A stretch of DNA of 64,000 bases from Streptomyces flavochromogenes (GCF_000717595.1 NZ_JNZO01000013.1:1-64000), one strand, 5' to 3'; shown: positions 26,149-35,624, counted from the stretch's first letter. Made by a program: numbers and translations. Notes: generated by a model not told the origin, from the sequence alone.

Positions 26149-27231
26149 TCACCAGGGAGGCCGGTATCCGGTGGTGATGCGCTCGCCGGTGTGCCGCCAC
26201 TTCGGCTCCTTGTCCACGGTCTTGGCCGTGATGGACCGCAGGCGGCGGATGACGGAGCCGTACACGCCGCTGGCGGTGCTGGAGACCTTGCCGCCGGGAG
26301 GTTCGTCCATGAACGGCATGAACTTGTCCGGGAATCCGGGCATCGTGCAGGCGATGCAGATGCCGCCGACGTTGGGACAGCCGCCGACGCCGTTCATCCA
26401 GCCGCGCTTGGGGACGTTGCACTTGACGACCGGGCCCCAGCAGCCGAGCTTGACCAGGCACTTGGGCGAGTCGTACGTCGAGGCGAACTGGCCCTGCTCG
26501 TAGTAGCCGGCCCGGTCGCAGCCCTCGTGCACGGTCGCACCGAACAGCCAGGTCGGACGGAGCTTGTCGTCCAGCGGAATCATGGGCGCGGAGCCGACCG
26601 CCTGATAGAGCAGGTAGGTCAGCGTCTCCGCGAAGTTGTCCGGCTGGATGGGGCAGCCGGGCACGCACACGATGGGGATGCCGGCATGCGACTTCCACTC
26701 CCAGCCGAGGTAGTCCGGGAGACCCATGGCGCCGGTCGGGTTCCCCGCCATGGCGTGGATGCCGCCGTACGTGGCGCAGGTGCCGATCGCGACCACGGCG
26801 AGGGCCTTGGGCGCCAGCCGGTCGATCCACTCGCTGGTGGTGATGGGCTGACCGGTCTCCGGGTCGTCGCCGAAGCCGCTCCAGTAGCCCTCCTGCTTGA
26901 TGGCCTCGTTCGGGATGGATCCCTCGACGACCAGTACGAACGGGTCGATCTCGCCCCGCTCGCCCTTGAAGAACCACTCGATGAACGTGTCGGCGCCGCC
27001 CACCGGACCGCACTCGAAGTCGATCAGTGGCCAGTGGACCGCGATCCTGGGCAGCCCTGGCAGCCCGGCGAGGGCGATCTCCTCGATGCTGGGCTGCATG
27101 GCGGCGGTGAGGGCCACCGAGTCGCCGTCGCAGCTCAGGCCCGCGTTGATCCAGAGGATGTGGATCGGCTTCTCTTCGCTGCCGGGTGCGGCGCCCTGGT
27201 CCTCGACCGGGACCGGCTTTGCTGCGCTCAT
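26149..27231 (-). CDS. hhyS: Group 1h [NiFe] hydrogenase small subunit
   Basis: The electron-transfer subunit carrying the Fe-S relay. ATG 27231 follows AGGAGG. There is no Tat signal, so the enzyme is made and kept on the cytoplasmic side. The proximal-cluster motif reads NAGLSCDGD, with Asp where the second Cys of CxxC normally lies, followed by GTC and PGCP. This Cys3-Asp ligation is the known hallmark of the oxygen-tolerant group 1h enzymes. The medial and distal cluster Cys residues are in EGCDRAGYYEQG, KLGCWGPVVKCN and GGCPNVGGICIACTMPG. At 360 residues it is normal length. Confidence 0.96.
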   Translation of the reverse strand: MSAAKPVPVEDQGAAPGSEEKPIHILWINAGLSCDGDSVALTAAMQPSIEEIALAGLPGLPRIAVHWPLIDFECGPVGGADTFIEWFFKGERGEIDPFVLVVEGSIPNEAIKQEGYWSGFGDDPETGQPITTSEWIDRLAPKALAVVAIGTCATYGGIHAMAGNPTGAMGLPDYLGWEWKSHAGIPIVCVPGCPIQPDNFAETLTYLLYQAVGSAPMIPLDDKLRPTWLFGATVHEGCDRAGYYEQGQFASTYDSPKCLVKLGCWGPVVKCNVPKRGWMNGVGGCPNVGGICIACTMPGFPDKFMPFMDEPPGGKVSSTASGVYGSVIRRLRSITAKTVDKEPKWRHTGERITTGYRPPW

Positions 27232-27265
27232 AGGTCGCCTCCTGAGGAGGGGTGGGGCGAAGGCC

Positions 27266-28987
27266 TCATGTCAGGCCTGGGTCTTGCTCAACGATCGGAC
27301 GATCCGCCCGCGCCCGCACCTGGGCCGCCGGGGAACTCCGCTCGGGGGCCTCCTTCCGGACGAAGGCCCGGCGCCGTGCGTGGTAGCTCGCGGCGGGATC
27401 ATCGAAGATCGACCGCATACGGAAGAGCTCCTGCTCACGGTGGGCCGCTAGGGGAAAAACGGACTCCCGGCGCTCGTGCTCCGCCTTCTTGGCCGCGATC
27501 CGCGGCTGGAGACCGCCACGGGATGCCAGGTGGAGGGCCGATCGAGTGATCTCGGCAGCGAACTCCCCGGGTCCGCAGTCGACGACCCGGTCGATCAGAC
27601 CCATGCTCAGCGATGCCGCGGCGGACACCGGCCGGGCCTCTTCGGTGAGGCGCGCGGCCATGGCCTCGCCCACCCTTCCGGGCAGGGTGCGGGTCCAGTA
27701 CTCCGATCCGTACAGGCCCATGCGCCGGTAGTGCGGATTGAGCACCGCACCCGAACGGCACCAGACCTCGTCGGCGGCGAGGGCGAGCATCACCCCGCCT
27801 GCGGCGGCGTTGCCTCCGATCGCGCTCACGACAAGCCGGTCGGTCGTGGTGAGAACGGCCTCGACCAGGTCGTTCATGGCATTGATGTTGGCCCAGGACT
27901 CTGCGGCAGGGTCGGCGGCGGCCTCGATGACGTTCAGATGGATGCCGTTGGAGAAGAAGTCGCGCTGCCCGCCGAGTACCAGGACGGAGGTGGGGCGCCC
28001 GCAGGCGGTCCGGTACGCGTCCAGGAGGCGGCGACACTGGTCGGTGCTCATCGCCCCGCCGGGGAACGCGAAGGACAGCACGCCGACCGGTCCCTGCTCG
28101 CGGTACCGGATGTCGGACCAGGTCCGCCGGCCCGGCGCCGGGTCGGCGGGCGCCGGCACTTCGGGGAGCTCCGGCAGCCTGCCGGCGAGGGCCAGGGTGG
28201 CGGGAAGCTTGCAGGCACGCGGCCGGCCGCGGCCGGTGCGGGCGCGGAGCTCGGGGATCCACACCGCGCCGTCCACGGTGGCGCGGCAGACCGCGCCCGC
28301 CCGGGTCGCGAGAAGGGCCCCGGGCCGGCCGCGCAGACCGTCCTCCGCGTGGCCGCCGTGCAGGAACCACTCGGCGCCGAGCATCCGGTCCGGTACACCG
28401 GGCTGCGAGTCGGCGGCCCGCAGGGTACGCAGGACGTTCTCGGTGGTGTCCTCGCCCCACGCGATCCGGCGCTCCTCCTGACGGAGCGCGGGACGGGCGC
28501 GGGCCTCGCCGGTCTGCGGACGCGGCGTCGCCCCGGCGGCGACCCTTTCGACGGCGAGGAGCACGGCGGCCACAGCGGCGTCGGACAGCTCGTTGCGGTA
28601 CAGATCGCTCTTGCCGACCTCCGGGACGCGGAAGGTCGCGGTCGCCCAGACGTCGCCCGCGTCCATCTCCTCGTCGGCCTGGAGGACGGTCACGCCCCAC
28701 TCCTCGACCCCGTCCCGGATCGCGTGGTCCAGCGAGGACGGGCCGCGGTCGCCCACGGGCCCCGGGTGCACGATCAGACAACGGTGTGCCGTCCACACAT
28801 CGCGAGGCACGACGGCCTTCAGCATGGGGGCGACGACCAGATCGGGCGCGTGGAGCGCCACGGCCCCGCGCACGGCGGCCCCGTCGGGGGTGACCTCCAC
28901 GGATACGGTGTGCCCGCGGTCGCACAGCTCGACCAGGACGCGCTGGGTGAGGCTGTTGAAGCTGCCGGCGACGAGCAGGATGCGCAT
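27266..28987 (-). CDS. hypX: Hydrogenase maturation protein HypX (HoxX)
   Basis: HypX makes the CO ligand of the NiFe centre under aerobic conditions from a formyl group of formyl-tetrahydrofolate. The N-terminal half (about 1-270) resembles methionyl-tRNA formyltransferase (RCLIVHPGPVGDRGPSSLDH near residue 70, VTVLQADEEMDAGDVWATAT near 99). The C-terminal half (about 290-500) is an enoyl-CoA hydratase/crotonase fold (SVLVLGGQRDFFSNGIHLN, VVSAIGGNAAAGGVMLALAA). At 573 residues it is complete. It is first in the hydrogenase transcript, 34 nt from hhyS. No promoter was identified in the 379 nt before it. Confidence 0.94.
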   Translation of the reverse strand: MRILLVAGSFNSLTQRVLVELCDRGHTVSVEVTPDGAAVRGAVALHAPDLVVAPMLKAVVPRDVWTAHRCLIVHPGPVGDRGPSSLDHAIRDGVEEWGVTVLQADEEMDAGDVWATATFRVPEVGKSDLYRNELSDAAVAAVLLAVERVAAGATPRPQTGEARARPALRQEERRIAWGEDTTENVLRTLRAADSQPGVPDRMLGAEWFLHGGHAEDGLRGRPGALLATRAGAVCRATVDGAVWIPELRARTGRGRPRACKLPATLALAGRLPELPEVPAPADPAPGRRTWSDIRYREQGPVGVLSFAFPGGAMSTDQCRRLLDAYRTACGRPTSVLVLGGQRDFFSNGIHLNVIEAAADPAAESWANINAMNDLVEAVLTTTDRLVVSAIGGNAAAGGVMLALAADEVWCRSGAVLNPHYRRMGLYGSEYWTRTLPGRVGEAMAARLTEEARPVSAAASLSMGLIDRVVDCGPGEFAAEITRSALHLASRGGLQPRIAAKKAEHERRESVFPLAAHREQELFRMRSIFDDPAASYHARRRAFVRKEAPERSSPAAQVRARADRPIVEQDPGLT

Positions 28988-29366
28988 GGGGGCCTTTCCG
29001 GGTCGCGGTGAACGATGCGGCCCGGAGAGACGCGGTCCACCAACCGCCTGCGATCATCGGGCAGCGCGAGCCGGACCACGGCGCGGCGGAGCCGGCACCT
29101 CACCCGTTCGAGGTGTGCGTCCGGCCGATCGGCGGGGCGATCGCGGCGGTGCGCACGCCGACCGTGCCGGTTCGCCCAGCACCGCACCCGCGGCTTCACA
29201 CAGCGCCGCCGCGGAGCCGGTCGGTGCTCCTGTCCGGAGCGGAAGGGGCCTCGCGCACGGACAGGGGGCCCTCCTCATGCGTTGCACGCCGACGGTGACG
29301 AAGGCCGACGGCGACGAAGGCGCCTAGGCTGGAACGAGCGGCCTCCCCGGCAGAAGGACTTGTCCC
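28988..29366. other. Divergent intergenic region hypX / SRPBCC
   Basis: 379 nt between divergent genes. It must contain the promoter of the whole hydrogenase transcript, but no recognisable -35/-10 pair, operator palindrome or RNA element was found by eye. Short frames across it do not resemble proteins. Confidence 0.5.
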
Positions 29367-29819
29367 ATGGCTGTCCGACACCAGTTGATCCGACGTTCCC
29401 CTCGGGCGGTGTGGGCGGTCCTCGCGGATCCGGACGCGTACGGAGAGTGGGTGGTGGGGCCCTCCGAGTCCGCGCCCCTCGACGGCGCTTGGCCCGGGGT
29501 CGGCTCGCGGCTCCGCTACGCCGTCCGCGTCGGCCCCTGGTCGCTCGACGGCGTCACCACCGTCCGGCACACCGAGCCCGGCCGGGAGCTGGAGCTGGAG
29601 GCCTCCTTCAAGGCCCTCGGTACGGCCCGGATCTTCCTCCAGCTCCGGCCGTGGGGCGAGGAGACCCTCGTCGTCTGCGACGAGCACCCGCTGCGCGGCA
29701 TCGGCGGCACCCTCCACAACCCCGCCACGGAAGCACTGCTCCAGCTCCGCCACCGCGGCATGCTGGCCCGCCTGGCCAAGGTCGTGGAAGTCAGGCACGG
29801 CAAGGTGCGCCATGCCTGA
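29367..29819 (+). CDS. SRPBCC family protein
   Basis: A 150-residue START/polyketide-cyclase-like lipid- or ligand-binding protein. The family pattern is the N-terminal RRSPRAVWAVLADPDAYGEW with VGPWSLDGVTTVRHTEPGRE in the middle strand. It overlaps the next gene (an FAD oxidoreductase) by 8 nt, so the two are co-translated and likely act on the same hydrophobic substrate. No catalytic residues can be assigned. Confidence 0.85.
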   Translation: MAVRHQLIRRSPRAVWAVLADPDAYGEWVVGPSESAPLDGAWPGVGSRLRYAVRVGPWSLDGVTTVRHTEPGRELELEASFKALGTARIFLQLRPWGEETLVVCDEHPLRGIGGTLHNPATEALLQLRHRGMLARLAKVVEVRHGKVRHA

Positions 29820-31401
29820 CGCGGTCGTGATCGGCGCGGGCCCCAACGGGCTGGTGGCCGCGAACCTGCTGGCGGACGCCGCCTGGAGCGTGGAGGTCCT
29901 GGAGGCGCAGGAGGTACCCGGCGGGGCGGTACGCAGCGACCGCGGTGTCCATCCGGACTACGTCTCGGACCTCTTCAGCGCGTTCTACCCGCTCGCCGCC
30001 GCCTCCCCGGTCCTCGCCCGCCTCGACCTCGCCGCCGAGGGCCTGCGGTGGAGCCACGCCCCGCGCGTGTTGGCCCACCCCCTGCTGGACGGCAGGTGCG
30101 CGGTGCTCGAACGCCGCGTGCGGGACACGGCATCCGGACTGGCGTCGTTCGCGCCGGGCGACGGAGACGCCTGGCAGGACATGTACACGGTCTGGAGCCG
30201 GGTCGGGCCCGATCTCGTCCAGGCCCTGTTCACCCCCTTCCCACCGGTCCGCGCCGGACTCCGCCTGGCCGCGAAGCTCCGGACCACAGGCGGAATCCGG
30301 CTGGCCCGGAGCCTCACCCTGCCCGTGCGCCGCCTCGGCGAGGAGGAGTTCGCTGGTGCAGGCGGCCGACTGCTGCTGGCCGGCAACGCCCTCCACGCCG
30401 ACCTGGCCCCGGAGGCCGCCGGCAGCGGCGGGTTCGGATGGCTGATGTCGATGCTCGGCCAGAGCCACGGGTTCCCGGTCCCCGTCGGCGGGTCCGGTGC
30501 CCTGACCGCGGCACTCGTCAGACGCCTCCGGCGCCGTGGAGGAGTGCTGCGGTGCGGGGAGCGTGTCACGTCCGTTGTCGTACGCGGTGACAGAGCCGTG
30601 GGTGTCAGGACGGCCGGCGGAGAGACGGTGAGCGCACGCCGGGCCGTCCTCGCCGATACGTCGGCGACCGCCCTCTACCGGGACCTCGTCGGGCAGGACC
30701 ATCTCCCCTCCCGCCTGCTACGGGACCTGGAACGCTTCCAATGGGACTTCTCGACCTTCAAGGTCGACTGGGCCCTGACCGGCCCGGTGCCGTGGACGGC
30801 ACAGCAGGCCGCCGGGGCCGGTACCGTCCACGTCGCGGACGGCATCGACGGCCTGACCCGATTCGCCTCACAGATCGCCATGGGCCACGTCCCCGACGCA
30901 CCCTTCGCCCTCTTCGGGCAGATGACGACAGCGGACGGCAGCCGCTCCCCGGCCGGAACCGAATCCGCATGGGCCTACACCCACCTGCCCCAGCACATCG
31001 CCTCGGACGCCGGCCCCGACCACATCACCGGCCGCTGGGACACCCGCGAACAGGAAGCGATGGCCGACCGCATCGAAGCACAGGTGGAACGGTTCGCACC
31101 CGGCTTCCGCACACTGATCCGCGCCCGCCGCATCCTCGCCCCCACCACCCTCCAGGCCATGGACGAGAACCTCCACAACGGCGCCATCAACAACGGCACC
31201 ACCGCCCTCCACCAACAGGCGATCTTCCGTCCCACCCCCGGCACCGGACGTCCGGAGACTCCCGTCAAGGGCCTCTACCTGGCCTCCGCAGCCGCCCACC
31301 CGGGCGGCGGCGTACACGGAGCACCCGGCGCGAACGCCGCCCGGGCGGCACTCCGGGCCCAGGGACTCCACACCCTCCTCCACCGCGCCCAACGCATCTG
31401 A
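29812..31401 (+). CDS. Phytoene-desaturase-like FAD-dependent oxidoreductase
   Basis: A 529-residue flavoprotein of the crtI/NAD(P)-binding amine-oxidase-like superfamily. The dinucleotide motif VIGAGPNGLVAANLLADA is at residues 5-22, PGGAVRSD follows, and the C-terminal FAD motif GLYLASAAAHPGGGVHGAPG is near residue 490. No carotenoid synthase genes are nearby, so the substrate is unknown. It overlaps the SRPBCC gene upstream. Confidence 0.88.
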   Translation: MPDAVVIGAGPNGLVAANLLADAAWSVEVLEAQEVPGGAVRSDRGVHPDYVSDLFSAFYPLAAASPVLARLDLAAEGLRWSHAPRVLAHPLLDGRCAVLERRVRDTASGLASFAPGDGDAWQDMYTVWSRVGPDLVQALFTPFPPVRAGLRLAAKLRTTGGIRLARSLTLPVRRLGEEEFAGAGGRLLLAGNALHADLAPEAAGSGGFGWLMSMLGQSHGFPVPVGGSGALTAALVRRLRRRGGVLRCGERVTSVVVRGDRAVGVRTAGGETVSARRAVLADTSATALYRDLVGQDHLPSRLLRDLERFQWDFSTFKVDWALTGPVPWTAQQAAGAGTVHVADGIDGLTRFASQIAMGHVPDAPFALFGQMTTADGSRSPAGTESAWAYTHLPQHIASDAGPDHITGRWDTREQEAMADRIEAQVERFAPGFRTLIRARRILAPTTLQAMDENLHNGAINNGTTALHQQAIFRPTPGTGRPETPVKGLYLASAAAHPGGGVHGAPGANAARAALRAQGLHTLLHRAQRI

Positions 31402-31469
31402 CGACCGGTGCCGGCCTTAACCCACCCGCGGCGGAGGTCAGCGCTGCGCACCTCGCGCGACGAGCCTCG

Positions 31470-32273
31470 TCAGCTGGAAGCCGGGCCCCTCCCATGAGGG
31501 TGGGGTGCCACCACGGTGAAGCGCGCCCCGTCGGGGTCGGCCAGATCGACCCACCGGCTCGCCGTGGACGTACCCACCGGGGAGACGGCTTCGCCGCCCA
31601 GTTCCTCGGCGGACGCGATCGTCCCCTCGATGTCCGGTACGGGGAATCGGACGCGCCAGCGCGGCCGGACCTCCGGGTCCGACGCCCCGGCGTCCGCCCC
31701 GCCACTGATGCGCGCGACGGTGTCGTGGCCATGGCGCAGGACGACGTGGTCCTGCTCGTTGGACGCCACACACCGGCCCGGTCCTCTCCCCGCCCAGCCG
31801 AGGACCTCCCCGTAGAAGGCCGAGGATTCGAAGGCGTCGCGTGTGCGGAGCTCCAGCCAGGCCGGAGCGCTGCCGCTCCCCACCGACCAGTCCGGCACAA
31901 CGGCCCCCTCCCAGAACCCGAACACCGCTCCGGCGGGATCCGCGGCCAGCCCGGCCCGGCCTGTACCGAAGGTCAGGGGCCCTACGGCCATGGTCGCCCC
32001 GCGTTCACAGATCCGCGCGGCCGTCAGGTCCGCGTCGTCGACGGCGAAATACGGGGTCCATGCCACCGGCAGGTCGAGGGGTTCCGCGAGCGCGCCGATC
32101 CCCGCGACGGGCGTGCCCTCGTGGAGGGCGACCGCGAAGCGGTCCCCCAGGCCGCTGGCACGGAACCGCCAGCCGAGCACTCCGGCGTAGAAACGCTGCG
32201 CGGCAGCCAGCTCCCGGGCCATCAGGCTGACCCAGCACGGGGCGCCCGCGATCTCATGACTCGACGTCGACAC
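31470..32273 (-). CDS. Two-domain VOC (glyoxalase/bleomycin-resistance-like) protein
   Basis: A 267-residue protein with two tandem VOC domains. The first begins GAPCWVSLMARELAAAQRFY, the second PAWLELRTRDAFESSAFY, each followed by the beta-strand WRFRA/WRVRFPVPDIE pattern. GTG 32273 was chosen because GAGGG lies 8 nt upstream; GTG 32282 and ATG 32297 are possible. It resembles Streptomyces hydroxylase or bleomycin-resistance relatives; the ligand is unknown. Confidence 0.85.
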   Translation of the reverse strand: MSTSSHEIAGAPCWVSLMARELAAAQRFYAGVLGWRFRASGLGDRFAVALHEGTPVAGIGALAEPLDLPVAWTPYFAVDDADLTAARICERGATMAVGPLTFGTGRAGLAADPAGAVFGFWEGAVVPDWSVGSGSAPAWLELRTRDAFESSAFYGEVLGWAGRGPGRCVASNEQDHVVLRHGHDTVARISGGADAGASDPEVRPRWRVRFPVPDIEGTIASAEELGGEAVSPVGTSTASRWVDLADPDGARFTVVAPHPHGRGPASS

Positions 32274-32403
32274 AGCCGTCACCCTCGGATCACGCATGCG
32301 GGACGGGACACTTCCACCGTAGCCCCGGTACGGGCATCGAGCCGCGCGCACATGAGGCGGGGGGAACGGCGGCCCTCCCGTTCAGCGGGGTCCGGCCCCG
32401 GTG

Positions 32404-32958
32404 TCACTCCGGCCGTCGTGCGCCGAAGGCGATCTCGTCCGCCCGGCAGATCGTCGCGGACATGTTGGTACGCATCATCCGCAGGGCCGCTCCGGCCAGG
32501 TCGGCGTCGATGTGCGCGACCGCGTCGGCCGCCACGACCACGTCGAAGTGCCGGATGTGGGCGTCCAGAGCCGAGTACAGCACGCACTGTTCGGTCACCT
32601 GTCCGCACAGCACCACGCGCTCGACCTCCAGGCGGCCCAACAAATAGGCCAGCGGGGTCTCGAAGAAGATCGAATGACGCGCCTTGACCACGAAGAGGGA
32701 GTCCTCGTCGGGCGCCACCGGCTCCACCAGGTCGCGGTGGCGGCCTTCGAGGGCGACCCTCAGGATCTCTCCGTGGTGAGAGCGCCACTCGCCGAAGTTG
32801 TCGTTGACGTAGAGGACGGGCGATTCGTCGGCACGTGCGTGCCGCAGCAACGTCGTGATCCCCGGGAGTGCCTCGCGGACGGACGGCACCAGGGCCTCGG
32901 CGTCCTCGTGCGCGTAGGTGTTGAGCATGTCGATCACGATGAGCGCCGTACGAGGCAT
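32404..32958 (-). CDS. Isochorismatase family cysteine hydrolase
   Basis: A 184-residue alpha/beta hydrolase of the nicotinamidase/isochorismatase type. The catalytic triad is visible: Asp in ALIVIDMLNTY, Lys in VVKARHS near residue 95, and Cys in CGQVTEQCVLYSALDAH near residue 130. The cis-peptide region before the Cys is typical. The substrate is unknown. ATG 32958 is used; GTG 32979 is possible. It is divergent from the F420 oxidoreductase. Confidence 0.88.
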   Translation of the reverse strand: MPRTALIVIDMLNTYAHEDAEALVPSVREALPGITTLLRHARADESPVLYVNDNFGEWRSHHGEILRVALEGRHRDLVEPVAPDEDSLFVVKARHSIFFETPLAYLLGRLEVERVVLCGQVTEQCVLYSALDAHIRHFDVVVAADAVAHIDADLAGAALRMMRTNMSATICRADEIAFGARRPE

Positions 32959-33209
32959 GAAGCCGCCGCCTCTCCTCACGTGCCCCCTGCCTCCAAGTCT
33001 CCGTCATCCGGCGAGGTGGCACCGCTGCGACACGACGGAGCCGGCTCCTGGGCCCAGCCGTCGAACCCGCCCGGCCCTCCGGCAGCGCACCGCTGCCGCG
33101 GGGCGCCGCGCGTGTCGGCAGACCTGCCGACGGTCGGCGATGTCCCCGCCGCGCCAGCGCCCCCGACGCCGCCTTCGCCGTCGCGGAGTCTGTCGATCGC
33201 TCCTCGGGG

Positions 33210-33234
33210 GCATTGAGACGCCCTGCCCGGGTAG
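33210..33234 (+). promoter_or_regulatory. Sigma-B-type promoter upstream of F420 oxidoreductase
   Basis: GCAT (33210-33213), 15 nt, GGGTAG (33229-33234). It fits GNNT-N14-16-GGGTA and ends 36 nt before the start codon. The rest of 32959-33270 has no other feature. Confidence 0.55.
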
Positions 33235-33270
33235 CCGGACCAAGGGGGCCGACGTGAAGGGAAACGCGGC

Positions 33271-34227
33271 ATGACGTCCTTCGGCTACTTCCTGTCCTGC
33301 GAGGAGTTCACCCCGGACCAGCTGCTGCGCCAGGCACGCCTGGCGGCGGACGCGGGCTTCACCCGCCTGGCCGTATCCGACCACTTTCACCCATGGACGA
33401 ACGCCCAGGGCAGCAGCCCCTTCGTCTGGTCGATGATCGGTGCCCTGTCCCAGACAGTGGAGCTGCCCGTCACCACGCTCGTGACCTGCCCCACGGTGCG
33501 GCTGCACCCGGCGGTGACCGCCCAGGCCGCGGCGACCTCCAGTGTGCTGCTGGGCGGTCGGTTCACTCTGGGCGTGGGCACCGGGGAGGCTCTCAACGAG
33601 CACGTGCTCGGTGACCGATGGCCCGCGTTCGACGAGCGTGCGGACATGCTGGAAGAGGCGGTGGAGGTGATGCGGGAGCTGTTCACCGGCCGGGATGTCA
33701 GCCGTCGGGGCCGCCACTACACGGTGGACAACGCCCGCCTCTACACCGTTCCTGCGGCGCCGCCCGCGATTCTCGTCTCCGGCTTCGGCCCCAAGGCCGC
33801 CGCACTCGCGGGACGCATCGGGGACGGTTTCGTCACCATGGGCCCCGACGAGGAGGCCCTCGCGTCGTTCCGCGAGGCAGGCGGGGAGGGCAAGCCCGTC
33901 GTCGGCGGCCTGAAGGTCTGCTGGGACCAGGAACGGGACGTCGCCGTCGACACGGCGCACCGCATGTGGCCGACCGAGCAGCTGCCCGGCGAGCTGAACC
34001 AGATCCTCCCCACTCCCGCCCACTTCGAGCAGGCCACCGAGCTCGTCACACGACACCAGGTGGCCGACTCCGTACCGTGCGGCCCTGACGTCGAGGAGCA
34101 CGTCGATGCCGTTCGCGCGTACGTGGACGCCGGATTCGACGAGGTGTACGTCGGCCAGATCGGACAGGATCAGGAGCAGTTCTTCACCGCCTACCGCGAG
34201 AAGGTGCTGCCCGCGCTCGGTGGCTGA
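33271..34227 (+). CDS. F420-dependent LLM-class oxidoreductase (TIGR03557-like)
   Basis: A 318-residue TIM-barrel enzyme that uses coenzyme F420, close to F420-dependent glucose-6-phosphate dehydrogenase-like proteins. Motifs: FGYFLSCEEFTPDQLLRQAR at the start, AVSDHFHPWTN near residue 34, GRFTLGVGTGEALNEH near residue 96 and VSGFGPKAAALAGRIGDGFV near residue 170. It may detoxify or reduce an oxidised substrate under stress. It has a sigma-B-type promoter. Confidence 0.9.
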   Translation: MTSFGYFLSCEEFTPDQLLRQARLAADAGFTRLAVSDHFHPWTNAQGSSPFVWSMIGALSQTVELPVTTLVTCPTVRLHPAVTAQAAATSSVLLGGRFTLGVGTGEALNEHVLGDRWPAFDERADMLEEAVEVMRELFTGRDVSRRGRHYTVDNARLYTVPAAPPAILVSGFGPKAAALAGRIGDGFVTMGPDEEALASFREAGGEGKPVVGGLKVCWDQERDVAVDTAHRMWPTEQLPGELNQILPTPAHFEQATELVTRHQVADSVPCGPDVEEHVDAVRAYVDAGFDEVYVGQIGQDQEQFFTAYREKVLPALGG

Positions 34228-34317
34228 GCAGTACTCCGCGTCCGCCACGGGGCCCCACGAAGCGGGGAGGGCACCACCCTCGGCCGCCTCGACGGCGCCA
34301 CAGCGAAAGGGAAGGCC

Positions 34318-34866
34318 ATGGCCAGCGACGAGTCCCACGCCACCACCGGCAGCGACGAGCCGGGCGGGAACGGTGCCCGCGGTGACGACGTGTATCAGCC
34401 CGCCGGTTCCGACGGGGCGGAACCCTCCGGCGATCTCGACCCCGACAACGCGCTCATGACGGATCCGATCGACGACATGGCGGTACCCGGCTACTCCCCG
34501 CCCGAGCGCCCTCGGGGCGTCGATCGGCACGGCACCACCCACCGGGAACAGCAGGAGGGTGAAACGCTCGACCAGCGTCTCGCGCAGGAGATCCCCGACC
34601 CTGCGGAAGGGCCGCCGCCGGAAGACGACGGCATCGGGGACCTCCCGGGCGGCGCCGGAGAGCCCATCGACGAGCAGGCGGGCGCCACCCGCGCCGGACG
34701 GCTCGCGCCGGTCGACACGGCGGCCGGGCACGATGATCACGCCGTCGCCCGGGACGTGGGACTGGACGACGGAGCCGCGCCCGCCGAGGAGGCCGCGATG
34801 CACGTCGACACGGGGGTGGACGAGAACAGCGAAGAGCCGACGACATCCGACCACGAGCCTGGGTAG
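34318..34866 (+). CDS. DUF5709 family acidic protein
   Basis: A 182-residue very acidic, low-complexity, probably disordered protein with the DUF5709 core (DNALMTDPIDDMAVPGYSPP, then REQQEGETLDQRLAQEIPD). Its function is unknown; it is commonly found among stress-associated actinobacterial genes. A GAAAGGGAAGGCC binding site precedes the ATG. Confidence 0.85.
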   Translation: MASDESHATTGSDEPGGNGARGDDVYQPAGSDGAEPSGDLDPDNALMTDPIDDMAVPGYSPPERPRGVDRHGTTHREQQEGETLDQRLAQEIPDPAEGPPPEDDGIGDLPGGAGEPIDEQAGATRAGRLAPVDTAAGHDDHAVARDVGLDDGAAPAEEAAMHVDTGVDENSEEPTTSDHEPG

Positions 34867-35027
34867 CCGGGGCTCGGGGTCGCCGCTCGCTGCCGGAGCA
34901 CGCCGTGGTCCGCTGCCGGCGACCACGGCCCTCGCGGAAGGCGGAAGGTGATCGCATGCCCGGGCCCGCCACGGCGGCGGGGTGGCAGCGCCCCGCCACG
35001 AACCGATCTCACGGAGGCACCGCCCTC

Positions 35028-35555
35028 ATGACCATCCGCCCGCAGTTCCTCGGCATCTACCTCAACGACCATCTGGCCGGCGCAGCAGCCGGAGTCGAGC
35101 TGTTCCGCCGCGCGGCCCGGGCCCACCGGGGAACGGCGTTCGGCCCACCCCTGGCATCCATGGCCCTGGAAGTCAGCCAGGACCGCGAGAGCCTCCTCCG
35201 CATCATGGCCGCCCTCGACCTCCCCGTGAAGCGACACCGCGTGGTGCTCGGCCGGCTCGCCGAGAAGGCCGGCCGGCTCAAGCTCAACGGGCGCGTCCTC
35301 TCCCGCTCACCGCTGAGTGACGTTCTCGAACTGGAGGCCATGCGCCTGGGCGTCGAAGGCAAGGCCTGCGCCTGGCGCTGTCTCGAAGCCCTGGCCGACA
35401 CCGACGCACGCATCGACGTCGCACACGTTCGGGAACTGCTGGGGCGTGCGGAACGGCAGATCCACGTCCTGGACACGCTGCGCGTGGAGCGAGCGGCACA
35501 GGTCTTCACCGCCGACGGGGCGGACGCCGACAGCGACCGGCCCAACCGCCGCTGA
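35028..35555 (+). CDS. Ferritin-like four-helix protein, uncharacterised
   Basis: A 175-residue all-helical protein (GIYLNDHLAGAAAGVELFRR, then EVSQDRESLLRIMAALDLPV and GRLKLNGRVLSRSPLSDVLE). Repeated Glu/His/Asp positions on amphipathic helices suggest a ferritin-like or DUF892-like bundle, but I cannot point to a full di-iron EExxH pair. ATG 35028 has GGAGG 10 nt upstream; a longer reading frame from 34905 is not supported. It is followed by a convergent PfpI-like gene. Confidence 0.65.
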   Translation: MTIRPQFLGIYLNDHLAGAAAGVELFRRAARAHRGTAFGPPLASMALEVSQDRESLLRIMAALDLPVKRHRVVLGRLAEKAGRLKLNGRVLSRSPLSDVLELEAMRLGVEGKACAWRCLEALADTDARIDVAHVRELLGRAERQIHVLDTLRVERAAQVFTADGADADSDRPNRR

Positions 35556-35624
35556 CGGCGGCGTCCTCGCGGTGGTCGCGCTCGCCGTCTCGGCGTCGCC
35601 GAGCGGTTCCGCCGGTCGACCGAG

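Noticed and set aside
24307..27549. 1080-codon plus-strand frame across hhyL/hhyS
   Set aside because: Antisense shadow of the hydrogenase genes without any known motif.
29008..29298. 96-codon frame in the hypX leader
   Set aside because: Low-complexity Pro/Ala/Arg sequence without a binding site; treated as intergenic.
34861..34866. GGGTAG before the ferritin-like gene, and similar GGGTA sites at 37607, 39973, 43317 and 60172
   Set aside because: No GNNT at 14-16 nt upstream; they are not counted as sigma-B-type promoters.
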